Source: Methylomicrobium lacus LW14 (GTDB lineage: Bacteria > Pseudomonadota > Gammaproteobacteria > Methylococcales > Methylomonadaceae). From it: DNA of 64,000 nucleotides. The translations under genes and the position numbers were made by a program. The stretch is from the NCBI RefSeq assembly GCF_000527095.1, contig NZ_AZUN01000001.1, positions 2,328,501 through 2,392,500 on the forward strand, read 5' to 3'. Positions 18,743 through 28,303 of the stretch are shown here, piece after piece. Within the stretch, counting starts at the first letter, position 1, and each line of letters starts with the position of its first letter. Under the pieces are notes generated by a model that did no database searches, had not been told where the DNA came from, and saw only the letters and a list, made by a program, of their open reading frames with translations.

Positions 18743-19570
18743 TTATAATCGGTTACGATCAATCTCGCGCTGACCGGCCGGCGCTAATTCCGGCATGGGC
18801 TTCTGGTCATTTTGCGCCGTTTCTGCGAGCAAGCGGTGGCGCGCGTAGCCCTGCGAAATGATCAATAACACGACCCGGCGGTTCTTGAAGCGGCCTTCCT
18901 CTACCCTGTTGTCCGCAATCGGATGAAACTCGCCGTAACCTATCGCCGACAGGCGCGGAGGATCGATGCCGTTATTGACGAACTCGCGCACCACGGTCGT
19001 GGCTCTGGACGATGACAACTCCCAATTGGACGGGAACTTGACCGTATCGATCGGCAAATTATCGGTATGGCCTTCGACATTGATCTGATTGGGCAAAGGT
19101 TTCAGGACTTCCGCGACTTTTTTGAGCACCGGCCGCGAGGCTAAGGCGAGCTCCGCCGAGCCGCTCAGAAACAGCAGTTCGCTGTTCATTTGCAACTCGA
19201 TCCAGTAATTGCCTTTTTTGACGGTCACCAGATTTTCGCTAATCAAGCCTTCCAAGATTTGAGTCAATTGCTCGGACGTATGCTGCAACTGCCGGCTGTC
19301 CGCGGCCAAACTTTCTGCCGTATTGGCTGGATTTGCGGCATTGTCAGGGCCCGACAGCGCATTCTCCAATTGGCTGACCTGGCGTTTTTTTTCGATAAAG
19401 GCTTTTTCCAGCGACATCGAAAACGCTCGGTATTTGTTTTCGTTGACCGCGGAAATCGCATACATCACCACAAAAAAAGCGAACAGCAGGGTCACGAAAT
19501 CCGCGTAGGAAATCAGCCAGCGGTCATGATTGACGGTTTCGCTCGGCATTCTTCTGCGCCGCCTTCTCAT
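18743..19570 (-). CDS. motD: Flagellar motor protein MotD (MotB-like, OmpA domain)
   Basis: This 275-residue stator protein has a basic N-terminus, one membrane helix (WLISYADFVTLLFAFFVVMY, about residues 18-38) with the conserved Asp of the ion channel, and a C-terminal OmpA-like peptidoglycan-binding domain (INVEGHTDNLPI, NWELSSSRATTVV, LSAIGYGEFHPIADN). It anchors the stator to the cell wall. It overlaps motC by 4 bp, the usual order of the second stator set in Pseudomonas-like bacteria. No other flagellar genes are in the window. Confidence 0.92.
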   Translation of the reverse strand: MRRRRRRMPSETVNHDRWLISYADFVTLLFAFFVVMYAISAVNENKYRAFSMSLEKAFIEKKRQVSQLENALSGPDNAANPANTAESLAADSRQLQHTSEQLTQILEGLISENLVTVKKGNYWIELQMNSELLFLSGSAELALASRPVLKKVAEVLKPLPNQINVEGHTDNLPIDTVKFPSNWELSSSRATTVVREFVNNGIDPPRLSAIGYGEFHPIADNRVEEGRFKNRRVVLLIISQGYARHRLLAETAQNDQKPMPELAPAGQREIDRNRL

Positions 19571-20328
19571 AAGCTGACGCTCTCCTTTTCATGCAGATAA
19601 CCGCTCAATTTCAATTTGATATTGCGCGGATTTTCGCCCTGCGAAATGGCGATCAATCCTTCCGCTATCATTTCCCGGGCCTGCGAAGACGCGTACACAT
19701 ACGTTTTGACTTTATTCGCCATCGGCAAGAAAAACAGATTCGCCGAACCGACGCCATAGACCGTCGCCACGAATGCGGTCGCGATACCCGCGCCGAGCAA
19801 TTGCGGATCGGACAGGTTTTCCATCACATGGATCAGCCCCATCACCGCCGCGAGCATGCCGACCGTCGGCGCATAACCGCCCATCGCTTCGAGCATTTTC
19901 GCGCCCTGCATATCCACGTCCTCCCGGTTGTTGATCTCCAACTCCAGAATATCGCGAATATCTTCCGGCTCATTGCCGTCAACCAATAATTGCAGGCCTT
20001 TTTTAATAAACAGGTCGGGCTCGCTATCGATCTTATCTTCAAGTCCCAGCAGGCCCTGTTTGCGCGCCAACTGGCTCCATTCGACGATCTTGTCGATCTC
20101 GACCGTCAAATCCTTTTTCTTCGGAAAAAACACCCATAATCCGAGCTTCAAACTGCGAACAAAAATTTGCGGCGGAAACTGTAACAACGTCGCGCCAATC
20201 GTGCCGCCGAACACGATAATAAAGGCAGGACCATTGACCAGGGAGTCGAGATTGGCGCCTTCCAGAAAGTTTCCGAACAGCAGCGCGCCGATGCCGATCA
20301 GTACGCCAATGACACTTAAGATATCCAT
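19567..20328 (-). CDS. motC: Flagellar motor protein MotC (MotA/PomA-like)
   Basis: This 253-residue inner-membrane protein has four predicted helices and the MotA/PomA family pattern: N-terminal pair of helices (LSVIGVLIGIGALLFGNFLEG; AFIIVFGGTIGATLLQFP), a cytoplasmic loop with charged residues, and the C-terminal helix pair (APTVGMLAAVMGLIHVM and GAGIATAFVATVYGVGSANLFFLP). With MotD it forms an ion-driven stator unit. I chose the ATG at 20328. A TTG one codon upstream is in frame. It is translationally coupled to motD. Confidence 0.92.
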   Translation of the reverse strand: MDILSVIGVLIGIGALLFGNFLEGANLDSLVNGPAFIIVFGGTIGATLLQFPPQIFVRSLKLGLWVFFPKKKDLTVEIDKIVEWSQLARKQGLLGLEDKIDSEPDLFIKKGLQLLVDGNEPEDIRDILELEINNREDVDMQGAKMLEAMGGYAPTVGMLAAVMGLIHVMENLSDPQLLGAGIATAFVATVYGVGSANLFFLPMANKVKTYVYASSQAREMIAEGLIAISQGENPRNIKLKLSGYLHEKESVSL

Positions 20329-20507
20329 CAAATTTGTTTTATCCGCTCAGTTTTGCAATTTATACCATCGTCAACGCGCGGCAAGCGCGTAACGCAGCTA
20401 AAGTATAGTCAAATTCGCTCGATGCAAAGTGGACTCGGGCGTCTAAAAACGCTATAACGCCTTGCCAATAAATGCCAATACCACCCAGCACAAAGGAGCC
20501 CTTACGC

Positions 20508-20966
20508 ATGCAATACTGGCTGATGAAGTCTGAACCCGATACCTTCAGTATCGACGATCTCTGCCGAAGACCCGGCGGCACCGAACACTGGGACGGCGTG
20601 CGCAACTATCAGGCGCGCAACATGATGCGTGATCAAATGCGGCTCGGCGATCAGGTTTTCTTTTATCATTCGAATTGCGCCGAACCCGGCATCGTCGGCA
20701 TCATGGAAGTGGCGAGGGAGGGCTACGCCGACTTCCTGGCATTCGATCCTAGCGATCCGCACTTCGATCCCCAAAGCTCTGCTGACAATCCGCGCTGGTT
20801 CATGGTCGATGTGAAGTATGTCAGGCACTTGCCGCGCACGATTACGCTGCGGGAATTGAAAGAAAAAGCAGAACTCGCCAACCTTGCCCTGGTCAGGCGC
20901 GGCAACCGGCTGTCGATCATGCCGGTCACGGAGGCGCAATGGGATTTCATTCTCTCGCTGGCATGA
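20508..20966 (+). CDS. EVE domain-containing protein
   Basis: This 152-residue protein is a single EVE domain (MQYWLMKSEPDTFSIDDL at the start, WDGVRNYQARNMMRD, GDQVFFYHSN, GIVGIMEV). The PUA-like fold binds modified bases in DNA or RNA, and the family includes human THYN1. The ATG at 20508 has a strong AAAGGAG site. An upstream in-frame ATG at 20472 would add 12 non-conserved residues. It stands alone between the motC promoter and rpiA, so its target is unknown. EVE proteins are sometimes linked to restriction systems, but none is seen here. Confidence 0.92.
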   Translation: MQYWLMKSEPDTFSIDDLCRRPGGTEHWDGVRNYQARNMMRDQMRLGDQVFFYHSNCAEPGIVGIMEVAREGYADFLAFDPSDPHFDPQSSADNPRWFMVDVKYVRHLPRTITLRELKEKAELANLALVRRGNRLSIMPVTEAQWDFILSLA

Positions 20967-21084
20967 GCATCAATCGCCCGATTCCCGCCAGGCCATCATT
21001 TTTTCAAAAATCGGCTGAATAATGCCGATTTATGCGGTATCATCGCGCGGATTAATCCACCCTCACAAGAACAACAGGACATTT

Positions 21085-21738
21085 ATGACTCAAGACGAAT
21101 TAAAACAAAAAGTCGCTGCCGCCGCCCTGGAATACGTCAAGGACATCCCGCTGATCGGCGTCGGCACCGGTTCGACGGTCAATTATTTCATCGACATGCT
21201 GGCCGATTATAAAAACACGATCGTAGGCGCGGTTTCCAGCTCGGTCGGCACCACCGAACGCCTGAAAAAAGTCGGCATTCCTGTGCTCGACCTGAACGAA
21301 GTCGGCACGCTGGACATTTATATCGACGGCGCCGACGAAATCAATCCGCGCAAGCAATTGATCAAAGGCGGCGGCGGCGCGCTGACCCGTGAAAAAATCA
21401 TCGCCGCGGCCAGCAAAAAATTTGTCTGCATCGCCGACGGCTCCAAATGCGTCGACGTGCTGGGCAAATTCCCGCTGCCTATCGAAGTGATCCCGATGGC
21501 CAGAAGCTACGTCGCGAGAGAAATGGTCAAGCTGGGCGGACAGCCGGTCTGGCGCGAAAACTTCGTGACCGACAACCACAATCATATCCTGGACGTGCAT
21601 AACCTGGACATCCTGGACCCGATTGCACTCGAAAAGACCATCAACGACATTACCGGCGTGGTTTGCGTCGGTCTGTTCGCGATGCGCCCGGCCGACATCA
21701 TCCTGGTCAGCCAAGGTCAAGAAATCAGCAGCTGGTAA
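21085..21738 (+). CDS. rpiA: Ribose-5-phosphate isomerase A
   Basis: This 217-residue enzyme interconverts ribose-5-phosphate and ribulose-5-phosphate in the non-oxidative pentose phosphate pathway. In a methanotroph it would also feed the ribulose monophosphate cycle. Motifs include GVGTGSTVNYFID for substrate phosphate binding, DLYIDGADEI-type sequence (DIYIDGADEINP) and KGGGGALTREKI. I chose the ATG at 21085, preceded by ACAGGACATTT, which aligns with family starts. The longer frame from 21022 is unlikely. It ends at a strong terminator about 50 bp downstream. Confidence 0.96.
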   Translation: MTQDELKQKVAAAALEYVKDIPLIGVGTGSTVNYFIDMLADYKNTIVGAVSSSVGTTERLKKVGIPVLDLNEVGTLDIYIDGADEINPRKQLIKGGGGALTREKIIAAASKKFVCIADGSKCVDVLGKFPLPIEVIPMARSYVAREMVKLGGQPVWRENFVTDNHNHILDVHNLDILDPIALEKTINDITGVVCVGLFAMRPADIILVSQGQEISSW

Positions 21739-21783
21739 TTTTTATCGGCTCATGGGCCTTTGCCGATTGGCATGGGCTCCAAT

Positions 21784-21814
21784 AAAAAAGCCGTACCTGA
21801 AAGTACGGCTTTTT
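21784..21814. terminator. Bidirectional terminator after rpiA
   Basis: The stem AAAAAGCCGTAC / GTACGGCTTTTT has a 6-bp loop, with A and T runs on either side. It serves rpiA on the plus strand and probably the convergent unknown gene on the minus strand. Confidence 0.88.
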
Positions 21815-21845
21815 CGATCGCCCGCTGCCTTTGAGCGCCCGAAGG

Positions 21846-22505
21846 CTAGCTCTCGGACTCCACACACAGCGGCGATGCGCCGGCCGCGCAATTGATGGCG
21901 CCTTGCGGAACCTGATCCGTATTGACAAAACGCAGTTTCAATCCTCCCGAACGCGAAGTGCCTCCTATCTTTGAGCCTGAGTCCCATGAGTAAACCATGC
22001 CGGAACTGGCACCGACGCTAATACCGCTCAGACTGCCCTTCTGATTATATTTCGGCATGAATTCAAGCGACCCTTCGTAGCCGATGAATGCATAATTCGC
22101 TGGAAAGCCATGGAATGCCTTGCCTTGTTGCACAAAATAAATTGATCCCCAATCCGAACCCAGACTTTGCCTGCTGTCATTAAGCTCCCAAAGCTCGCTG
22201 CTGTATTCCCCCCGCTCCCATTGTCCATTGCCATTCATACAATACGAAACCAGTTGATAGACATAGGAGCCTTCGCCGGCCCAAGTCAATTGGGCATAAC
22301 AATTATTAATCCCGCTATCGATTTTAAGGTTTTTTAATTGCGCCCAGGGGCTTGGACCTGACGTATTGATGGCTTTAGGAATCGTCGTGGTAATGCGGCC
22401 GCTCAACCAGACGCCGTCCAAATGGCCGTCGTTCGTTGCATAAACCGGAGCACTAGCACCAACCGAGGCCATCAGGATCAATGAAATCAGCACTCTGTTC
22501 TTCAT
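21846..22505 (-). CDS. Secreted protein of unknown function
   Basis: This 219-residue protein has a clear signal peptide (basic MKNR, hydrophobic LISLILMASVGASA, cleavage near VYA-TN). The mature part is rich in Gly, Ser, Trp and Tyr with beta-type spacing. Four cysteines (the NNCYA and SYCMN region, and INCAA and PLCVE at the C-terminus) could form two disulfides. The ATG follows GAGGGGAAG. I do not recognise a family. It lies alone between terminator and promoter regions, convergent with rpiA. Confidence 0.72.
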   Translation of the reverse strand: MKNRVLISLILMASVGASAPVYATNDGHLDGVWLSGRITTTIPKAINTSGPSPWAQLKNLKIDSGINNCYAQLTWAGEGSYVYQLVSYCMNGNGQWERGEYSSELWELNDSRQSLGSDWGSIYFVQQGKAFHGFPANYAFIGYEGSLEFMPKYNQKGSLSGISVGASSGMVYSWDSGSKIGGTSRSGGLKLRFVNTDQVPQGAINCAAGASPLCVESES

Positions 22506-22724
22506 GTTCTTCCCCTCAAATATCGGCTTAACTCTATTACTAGATGAAACCCGTTAGGAGCCTCACCAAGATTGTTGAACTAGAGTCTAGTTTCGATACC
22601 TGATTGGATGCGGAACTGGTTCACAGATTAACGTGAAAGATAATGCTAACACATAGCCAACAGAGCCTTACCCTAACGTATATAGCCTCCTGCCTTGCTG
22701 GTTTTGACTTTCGCTCGCTCAAGA

Positions 22725-23816
22725 TCAAGTATTCTGGATCACGATATTCGGAAATTTCGAGCTGAAATCCTTTGCCTTCAGCGCCAGCCTGGCCGCCATC
22801 TTGCGCGCGATCTCCCGGTAAATTCCGGCCGCACGTCCTTCAGGATCGGCGACGACGGTCGGACGGCCCGAATCGGCAAACTGGCGGATATGGATGTCCA
22901 ACGGCAGCGCCCCCAGAAAATCGACATGATTGGTCTCTGCCATCAACGCCCCGCCGCCTTCGCCGAAAATCGCTTCCGCATGGCCGCACTCACTGCAAAT
23001 ATGTACGCTCATGTTTTCGACGATGCCCAAAACCGGCACATTCACCTTCTCGAACATGCCGAGGCCGCGCTGCGCGTCGATCAGCGCGATGTCCTGCGGC
23101 GTGGTCACGATGATCGCCCCGCTGACCGGAATCTGCTGCGCCAGGGTCAATTGAATGTCGCCGGTGCCCGGCGGCAGATCGACGATCAGATAATCCAGGT
23201 GGTCCCAGGCGGTATCCCTCAGCAACTGCTGCAAGGCATTCGTCGCCATCGGCCCGCGCCAGATCATCGCTTGGCCGGCATCCACCAGATAGCCGATCGA
23301 CATCGTCTGGATGCCGAAGGAGATCTTCGGCTGCATCGTTTTATTGTCATGGCTGACCGGGTAGCCCGACAGCCCCAGCATGGTCGGAATGCTCGGGCCG
23401 TAGATGTCCGCATCGAGAATGCCGACGTTCGCGCCTTCGGCTGTTAGCGCCAAGGCCAGATTGACCGCGGTGGTCGATTTGCCGACGCCGCCCTTGCCGG
23501 AGGCGACCGCAATGATGTTTTTGACCTGGCTATGCGGCTTCAGGGTTTGTTGCACCGAATGCGCGATGATCTTGACGGTGACTTCGACAGTCACCCTGCC
23601 GACGCCGGGCAGCGTCTTCAACTGCTGCTCGACCGCCGCCTGCAGCTCCGTCACATAAGACTTGGCAGGATAGCCAAGCTCCAGCTTGACCGCGACATTG
23701 GAACCCTCGACCGTAATTGACTTGACCGACTTGGCGGCGACCAAATCGAGGCCGTGATTCGGGTCGATCACGTTTTTCAAGCAGTTTTCGACATCAATTT
23801 TTTCGATGCTAGCCAT
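22725..23816 (-). CDS. apbC: Iron-sulfur cluster carrier protein ApbC (Mrp/NBP35 ATPase)
   Basis: This 363-residue P-loop ATPase carries and transfers iron-sulfur clusters. An N-terminal MIP18/DUF59 domain (about residues 1-85) precedes the deviant Walker A (VASGKGGVGKSTTAVNLALAL, about 106-125), DADIYGPSIPTMLGL, LIVDLPPGTGD, and the CSEC cysteine pair thought to bridge a cluster in the dimer. It is divergent from metG, an arrangement also seen in enterobacteria where mrp and metG are neighbours. Start is the ATG at 23816. Confidence 0.95.
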   Translation of the reverse strand: MASIEKIDVENCLKNVIDPNHGLDLVAAKSVKSITVEGSNVAVKLELGYPAKSYVTELQAAVEQQLKTLPGVGRVTVEVTVKIIAHSVQQTLKPHSQVKNIIAVASGKGGVGKSTTAVNLALALTAEGANVGILDADIYGPSIPTMLGLSGYPVSHDNKTMQPKISFGIQTMSIGYLVDAGQAMIWRGPMATNALQQLLRDTAWDHLDYLIVDLPPGTGDIQLTLAQQIPVSGAIIVTTPQDIALIDAQRGLGMFEKVNVPVLGIVENMSVHICSECGHAEAIFGEGGGALMAETNHVDFLGALPLDIHIRQFADSGRPTVVADPEGRAAGIYREIARKMAARLALKAKDFSSKFPNIVIQNT

Positions 23817-23996
23817 TGTTTGTTCCAGATAATGAATGGAGAGGCCGAGACAATTCGCAGGTAATAACCCATTAAATTACTCGGAATATAAACCATTTTA
23901 CAACACTTCGGCGAGGCGTTTCCATATTCGAAAGATGCGCCTGATTTATGCGATAATACCAGACTTGTTTGTCTTCGTATTCACCAGTTATCACTC

Positions 23997-26018
23997 ATGT
24001 CGGATAGAAAAATATTAGTCACCAGCGCCCTGCCCTACGCCAACGGCCCGATCCATCTCGGGCATCTGGTCGAGTACATTCAAACCGATATCTGGGTGCG
24101 CTTTCAGAAGCAGCGCAGCCAGCAATGCTATTACGTGTGCGCGGACGACACCCACGGCACCCCGATCATGCTGCGCGCGGACAAGGAAGGCATCACGCCG
24201 GAAGACTTGATCGCCAAGGTCGGCAAGGAGCATCTGGCCGACTTCACCGAATTCGGCGTCGCCTTCGACCATTACCACAGCACCCATTCCGAAGAAAACC
24301 GGACCTTGTCCGCGCAGATCTATGAGCGCCTGCGTGACGCCGGCCATATCAGCTCGCGCACGATCACCCAGGCCTACGACCCGGTCAAAAACATGTTCCT
24401 GCCGGACCGCTTCATCAAGGGCGACTGCCCCAAATGCGGCGCCAAGGATCAATACGGCGACAACTGCGAAGCCTGCGGCGCGACCTATTCCCCGACCGAA
24501 CTGAAGAACGCGGTGTCGGCGATCTCCGGCGCCAAACCGATCGAAAAGGATTCGGTGCATTACTTCTTCAATCTGACCGATTTCGAGGGCATGCTGGGCG
24601 ATTGGATCAATGACGGCGACCACCTGCAGCCGGAAGTCCGCAACAAGATGGCCGAATGGATCGAAGGCGGCCTGCAGCAATGGGACATTTCGCGCGACGC
24701 GCCGTATTTCGGCTTCGAGATTCCGGATGCGCCCGGCAAATATTTTTATGTCTGGCTCGACGCGCCGATCGGCTACATGGCCAGCTTCAAGTACCTGTGC
24801 GACAACCGGGGCCTGAACTTCGACGAATTCTGGGCCAAGGACAGCGATGCCGAGCTCTACCATTTCATCGGCAAGGACATCATCTATTTCCACGCGCTGT
24901 TCTGGCCGGCGATGCTGCACGGCGCCGAGCTGAGAACGCCGAGCGCGATCTTCGCGCACGGCTTCTTGACCGTCAACGGCGAGAAGATGTCCAAGTCGCG
25001 CGGCACCTTTATCACCGCGCGCACCTATCTGGATCATCTGAACCCCGAATACCTGCGCTATTATTTCGCGGCCAAGCTCAGCGCCGGCGTCGACGACATC
25101 GACCTGAATTTCGACGATTTCACCCAGCGCGTGAATTCCGACCTGGTCGGCAAGGTCGTGAACATCGCCAGCCGCTGCAGCGGCTTCATCGCCAAGCGCT
25201 TCGACGGCAAACTGGCCGCTCAGTGTTCGGAACCCGGCTTGTGGCAGGACTTCATCGACGCTAACGAAACGATTGCAAGCCATTACGAAACGCGCGAATT
25301 CGGCAAGGCGATGCGCGAAATCATGGCGCTGGCGGACAAGGCCAATCAGTATATCGACGAGAAAAAACCCTGGCTGATCGCGAAGGAAGAAGGCAAAGAC
25401 GCCGAACTGCACGCGGTCTGCTCGATGGGCGTCAACCTGTTCCGCCTGCTCGCCGCTTATTTGCGCCCGGTGCTGCCCGCACTCGCAGCCAATGCCGAAG
25501 AGTTTTTGAACATCGGACCGCAATCCTGGCCGAATCTGGCAGGTCCCTTGCTCGACCATACGATCAATGCGTTCAAGCCGTTGATGACCCGCGTCGAGGC
25601 CGACAAAATCGCCGCGATCGTCGAAGCCTCGAAAGAAAATCTCGAAAAAACGCCAAGCCAGCCGAAAGCGAAGACCAGCGAGCCGATCGCGGCGACCATC
25701 GATTACGACGACTTCGCGAAGGTCGACCTGCGCATCGCCAAAATCGTCAAAGCCCAGCATGTCGACGGCGCCGAGAAATTGCTGCAACTAACCGTCGATA
25801 TCGGCGACGAAACGCGCAACATCTTCGCCGGCATCAAATCGGCCTATGCGCCGGAAGACCTGGAAGGGAAACTGACCGTCGTGGTCGCGAACCTTGCGCC
25901 GCGCAAGATGCGCTTCGGCGTCTCGGAAGGGATGGTCCTGGCCGCGGGCCCGGGCGGCAAGGATTTATGGGTGTTGAACCCGGATGCGGGGGCTGAGGCG
26001 GGAATGCGGGTTAAATAG
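23997..26018 (+). CDS. metG: Methionine-tRNA ligase
   Basis: This 673-residue class I synthetase charges tRNA-Met. It has the HIGH-type motif HLGH (residues 20-23), a zinc-knuckle region with CPKCGAKDQYGDNCEACGA near residue 144, and the KMSKS loop near 331. After the helical anticodon-binding domain there is a C-terminal tRNA-binding (OB-fold, Trbp111-like) domain starting around residue 565 (YDDFAKVDLRIAKIV). This is the dimeric long form as in E. coli. The ATG at 23997 is the first in frame. It is divergent from apbC. Confidence 0.97.
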   Translation: MSDRKILVTSALPYANGPIHLGHLVEYIQTDIWVRFQKQRSQQCYYVCADDTHGTPIMLRADKEGITPEDLIAKVGKEHLADFTEFGVAFDHYHSTHSEENRTLSAQIYERLRDAGHISSRTITQAYDPVKNMFLPDRFIKGDCPKCGAKDQYGDNCEACGATYSPTELKNAVSAISGAKPIEKDSVHYFFNLTDFEGMLGDWINDGDHLQPEVRNKMAEWIEGGLQQWDISRDAPYFGFEIPDAPGKYFYVWLDAPIGYMASFKYLCDNRGLNFDEFWAKDSDAELYHFIGKDIIYFHALFWPAMLHGAELRTPSAIFAHGFLTVNGEKMSKSRGTFITARTYLDHLNPEYLRYYFAAKLSAGVDDIDLNFDDFTQRVNSDLVGKVVNIASRCSGFIAKRFDGKLAAQCSEPGLWQDFIDANETIASHYETREFGKAMREIMALADKANQYIDEKKPWLIAKEEGKDAELHAVCSMGVNLFRLLAAYLRPVLPALAANAEEFLNIGPQSWPNLAGPLLDHTINAFKPLMTRVEADKIAAIVEASKENLEKTPSQPKAKTSEPIAATIDYDDFAKVDLRIAKIVKAQHVDGAEKLLQLTVDIGDETRNIFAGIKSAYAPEDLEGKLTVVVANLAPRKMRFGVSEGMVLAAGPGGKDLWVLNPDAGAEAGMRVK

Positions 26019-26041
26019 CCGAATACCGGCAGGGTAACAGT

Positions 26042-26073
26042 AAAAAAAGGGGCGTTAAAACGCCCCTTTTTTT
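26042..26073. terminator. Bidirectional terminator between metG and corB
   Basis: GGGGCGTT / AACGCCCC with a 2-nt spacer is flanked by A7 and T7 runs. It ends metG on the plus strand and can serve the convergent corB-like gene. Confidence 0.88.
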
Positions 26074-26111
26074 CAGTTACTTTTAATCGCTATTCAGCCC
26101 GGCATTCACCT

Positions 26112-28226
26112 TCAAGGCTCAAGATAACTATCGAAGGGTTTCAAAGGCCCCTGCTCGACAGTACGGCCGCTGCGGCCGACCGCAGGAACCTGGAGAAAGC
26201 GGTCCTTGGCCAGATCAGGCCCCAATGGATTCACACCGTCTTCGTGACCCTGCGGAACCAGTAGTTCCGGATGATCGAAAGGCGCCCGTTCCCAGCGCAC
26301 GCGTTCATCGGTCAAGGTCTTCAGAAAGGCGACCAGGTCCGCCTTTTCCTTCGCCGTAAACCCTTGCTGGAATACCAGCGTAGCGAAGTGATGCCGGTTG
26401 GTCCCATTCCCGCCCCGATCGTAAAATTCGACGACTTCTTCCAGCGACTTCATGCTGCCATTGTGCATGTAAGGCCCCGTCAGTTCGATGTTTCTGAGCG
26501 TCGGTATCTTGAAGGCGCCGTTCACGGCCATCGATAAGCGGCCCTGATCCGGTTTTTGCAGTTCAGCCTTGACGACAGCGGGCGACGGCGTCCTCGACAA
26601 TTTTTTGTAGCCTTTGCAACGCCCGCCACCCCGTTTGTCGGCAATCAATTCATTGGACAAAAAATCGATTACGAACGGGTCGCCCAGCTCACAGGACAGA
26701 ATTTTGACGGGATCGGCCATCTTCTTCTTGGGATCGGCCAAAGTCGCCAAATATTGCCCGGTAAAGGACAACGGATTGCCAAAGGGGTCGGTGCCGCCCA
26801 ATCCTGGATCGTAGTCATTCGGAACGACGCTGGTATCCGCGAAACCGGTATCGACAAGCGTCCTGTCGACGCCGAAATTATCGCCTTGCTCGGTCAACAC
26901 GGTTCTGTCCACCAGCGGATAATAGCTGAGTTTTTTGCCGGGGGGCGCATAAACCTCCGGATTGATCGCGGCCGAGAAGGTCGGCCCGGAATGGCAATTG
27001 GAACAATGCGCATCCTGAAATACGGCCAAACCGTTTTTTTGCTGAAGGGTGTATCCGACAGGAAATCCGTCCTCGCCCACTGCATCATCGAAGGGCGTCT
27101 GATCGGCTATCAAGGTATTTTCATAAAGCTGAATCGCCAGCCCGAAAAAAAAGGCAAAGTTGGCCTCCATGTGCGAATACGGGACACCCGAACCCGATGC
27201 GCCGAAGTCGCCTTTGCCCAACCAGAATTTTTTCGCAAAAGCCTTTTTGATCAAGTCGCCATAAGAGGTATTCAGCCCATTGCCGGAGACATCGCGCACG
27301 CTTCCCAGCACGCTGTCTTCCGGATGGACCTGCTGAGTTTCGAGAGGCCTGCGATCCAGTAATTTTCTACCCAGTTCGAGAAATGTCCGTCCCTGGCAAG
27401 ACATCTCCATCATGTCCAACGGCGGCGCGACGGCCTGCGATGCCAGCGCGGCGTTTTTCAGCAACAACTGTTTTTTCTTCGCTTTGCCGCCGTTATTGGC
27501 GACCCATACCCCGGCATTCGGATCCCGGTTACCGAAAGCCGATGCGCCATTGAAAAGATTGTTAGCGCGGCCGTCCCAGAAATTCCGAAAGTTAAAGGCG
27601 GCATTGATCACAGTCGGCGCATTACGCTTGGTGGCCTGACGCGCATTGAAATCGACGATATGGTGTATATCGTCCGTTTGCGTCTCGCACAGATCGTGAC
27701 CGTCGCCGGTTTCATTCACCTCATTAAACTGCCGGCGGAAGGCACCGGCCGAAGCCACGACATCATCCGTTGAAAAAAGTAACTTTGAGTATTTGTCCCA
27801 AGGATATTCAAAACGAAATAAAGGAAAATCGCTCGCTTTCAGTTCGTAATCGGGACCGCCGATTGCGAAAGTACTCGCGCTCGCCGCGTCGCTCGTGTGC
27901 AGAATGCCGCTCCCCAACTGATTTCGGGTTCTTCGGTCGGCGCCGGCATGGAAATGGCAACTGGCGCAGGCGACGCCGTCGCTACCCACCTGCGTGTCCC
28001 AAAACAGGGCCTTGCCTAACTGAACGGCCGCAGCCTGATCGACCACTACGGCGGTCTTGCCGTTGACCAGGCCGGGAGTCTCCGGGATTTTCACGCCTTT
28101 GAGCGTTTGGGCATTGATATTGCCATGCGCAAGCGCCCAGCTCGGCATGATAAGGGAGATGGCGGCCGCGCCGAGTTTGAACCGGCTTAAACGCCGGGCC
28201 GTGTGCTTTGTTTCGAGGTTATACAT
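26112..28226 (-). CDS. corB: CorB-like di-haem cytochrome c peroxidase (MauG/BCCP superfamily)
   Basis: This 704-residue secreted protein is a long member of the bacterial di-haem cytochrome c peroxidase/MauG superfamily. An N-terminal signal (FKLGAAAISLIMPSWALA) precedes two c-type haem sites, CASCH at residues 87-91 and CSNCH at 408-412. Other family blocks include GKALFWDTQVGSDG near haem 1 and FKIPTLRNIELTGPYMHNG before the C-terminus. It is far longer than ordinary peroxidases (about 330-350), like the surface peroxidase partner of MopE and CorB of methanotrophs. The corA-like gene lies 77 bp upstream on the same strand. I chose the ATG at 28226. A TTG five codons upstream is less likely. 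It may oxidise a Trp in the partner to kynurenine (inference). Confidence 0.88.
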   Translation of the reverse strand: MYNLETKHTARRLSRFKLGAAAISLIMPSWALAHGNINAQTLKGVKIPETPGLVNGKTAVVVDQAAAVQLGKALFWDTQVGSDGVACASCHFHAGADRRTRNQLGSGILHTSDAASASTFAIGGPDYELKASDFPLFRFEYPWDKYSKLLFSTDDVVASAGAFRRQFNEVNETGDGHDLCETQTDDIHHIVDFNARQATKRNAPTVINAAFNFRNFWDGRANNLFNGASAFGNRDPNAGVWVANNGGKAKKKQLLLKNAALASQAVAPPLDMMEMSCQGRTFLELGRKLLDRRPLETQQVHPEDSVLGSVRDVSGNGLNTSYGDLIKKAFAKKFWLGKGDFGASGSGVPYSHMEANFAFFFGLAIQLYENTLIADQTPFDDAVGEDGFPVGYTLQQKNGLAVFQDAHCSNCHSGPTFSAAINPEVYAPPGKKLSYYPLVDRTVLTEQGDNFGVDRTLVDTGFADTSVVPNDYDPGLGGTDPFGNPLSFTGQYLATLADPKKKMADPVKILSCELGDPFVIDFLSNELIADKRGGGRCKGYKKLSRTPSPAVVKAELQKPDQGRLSMAVNGAFKIPTLRNIELTGPYMHNGSMKSLEEVVEFYDRGGNGTNRHHFATLVFQQGFTAKEKADLVAFLKTLTDERVRWERAPFDHPELLVPQGHEDGVNPLGPDLAKDRFLQVPAVGRSGRTVEQGPLKPFDSYLEP

Positions 28227-28303
28227 ACATTTTTCCCGCAATCACGAAGCAGGCAGGACGACAACCACCCTGCCTGCATGACCTCAACGTTCGAAAATCT
28301 CCC

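Noticed and set aside
24015..25787. Long minus-strand open frame opposite metG
   Set aside because: It is antisense to a textbook methionyl-tRNA synthetase with HLGH and KMSKS motifs. No ribosome site or family resemblance supports it.
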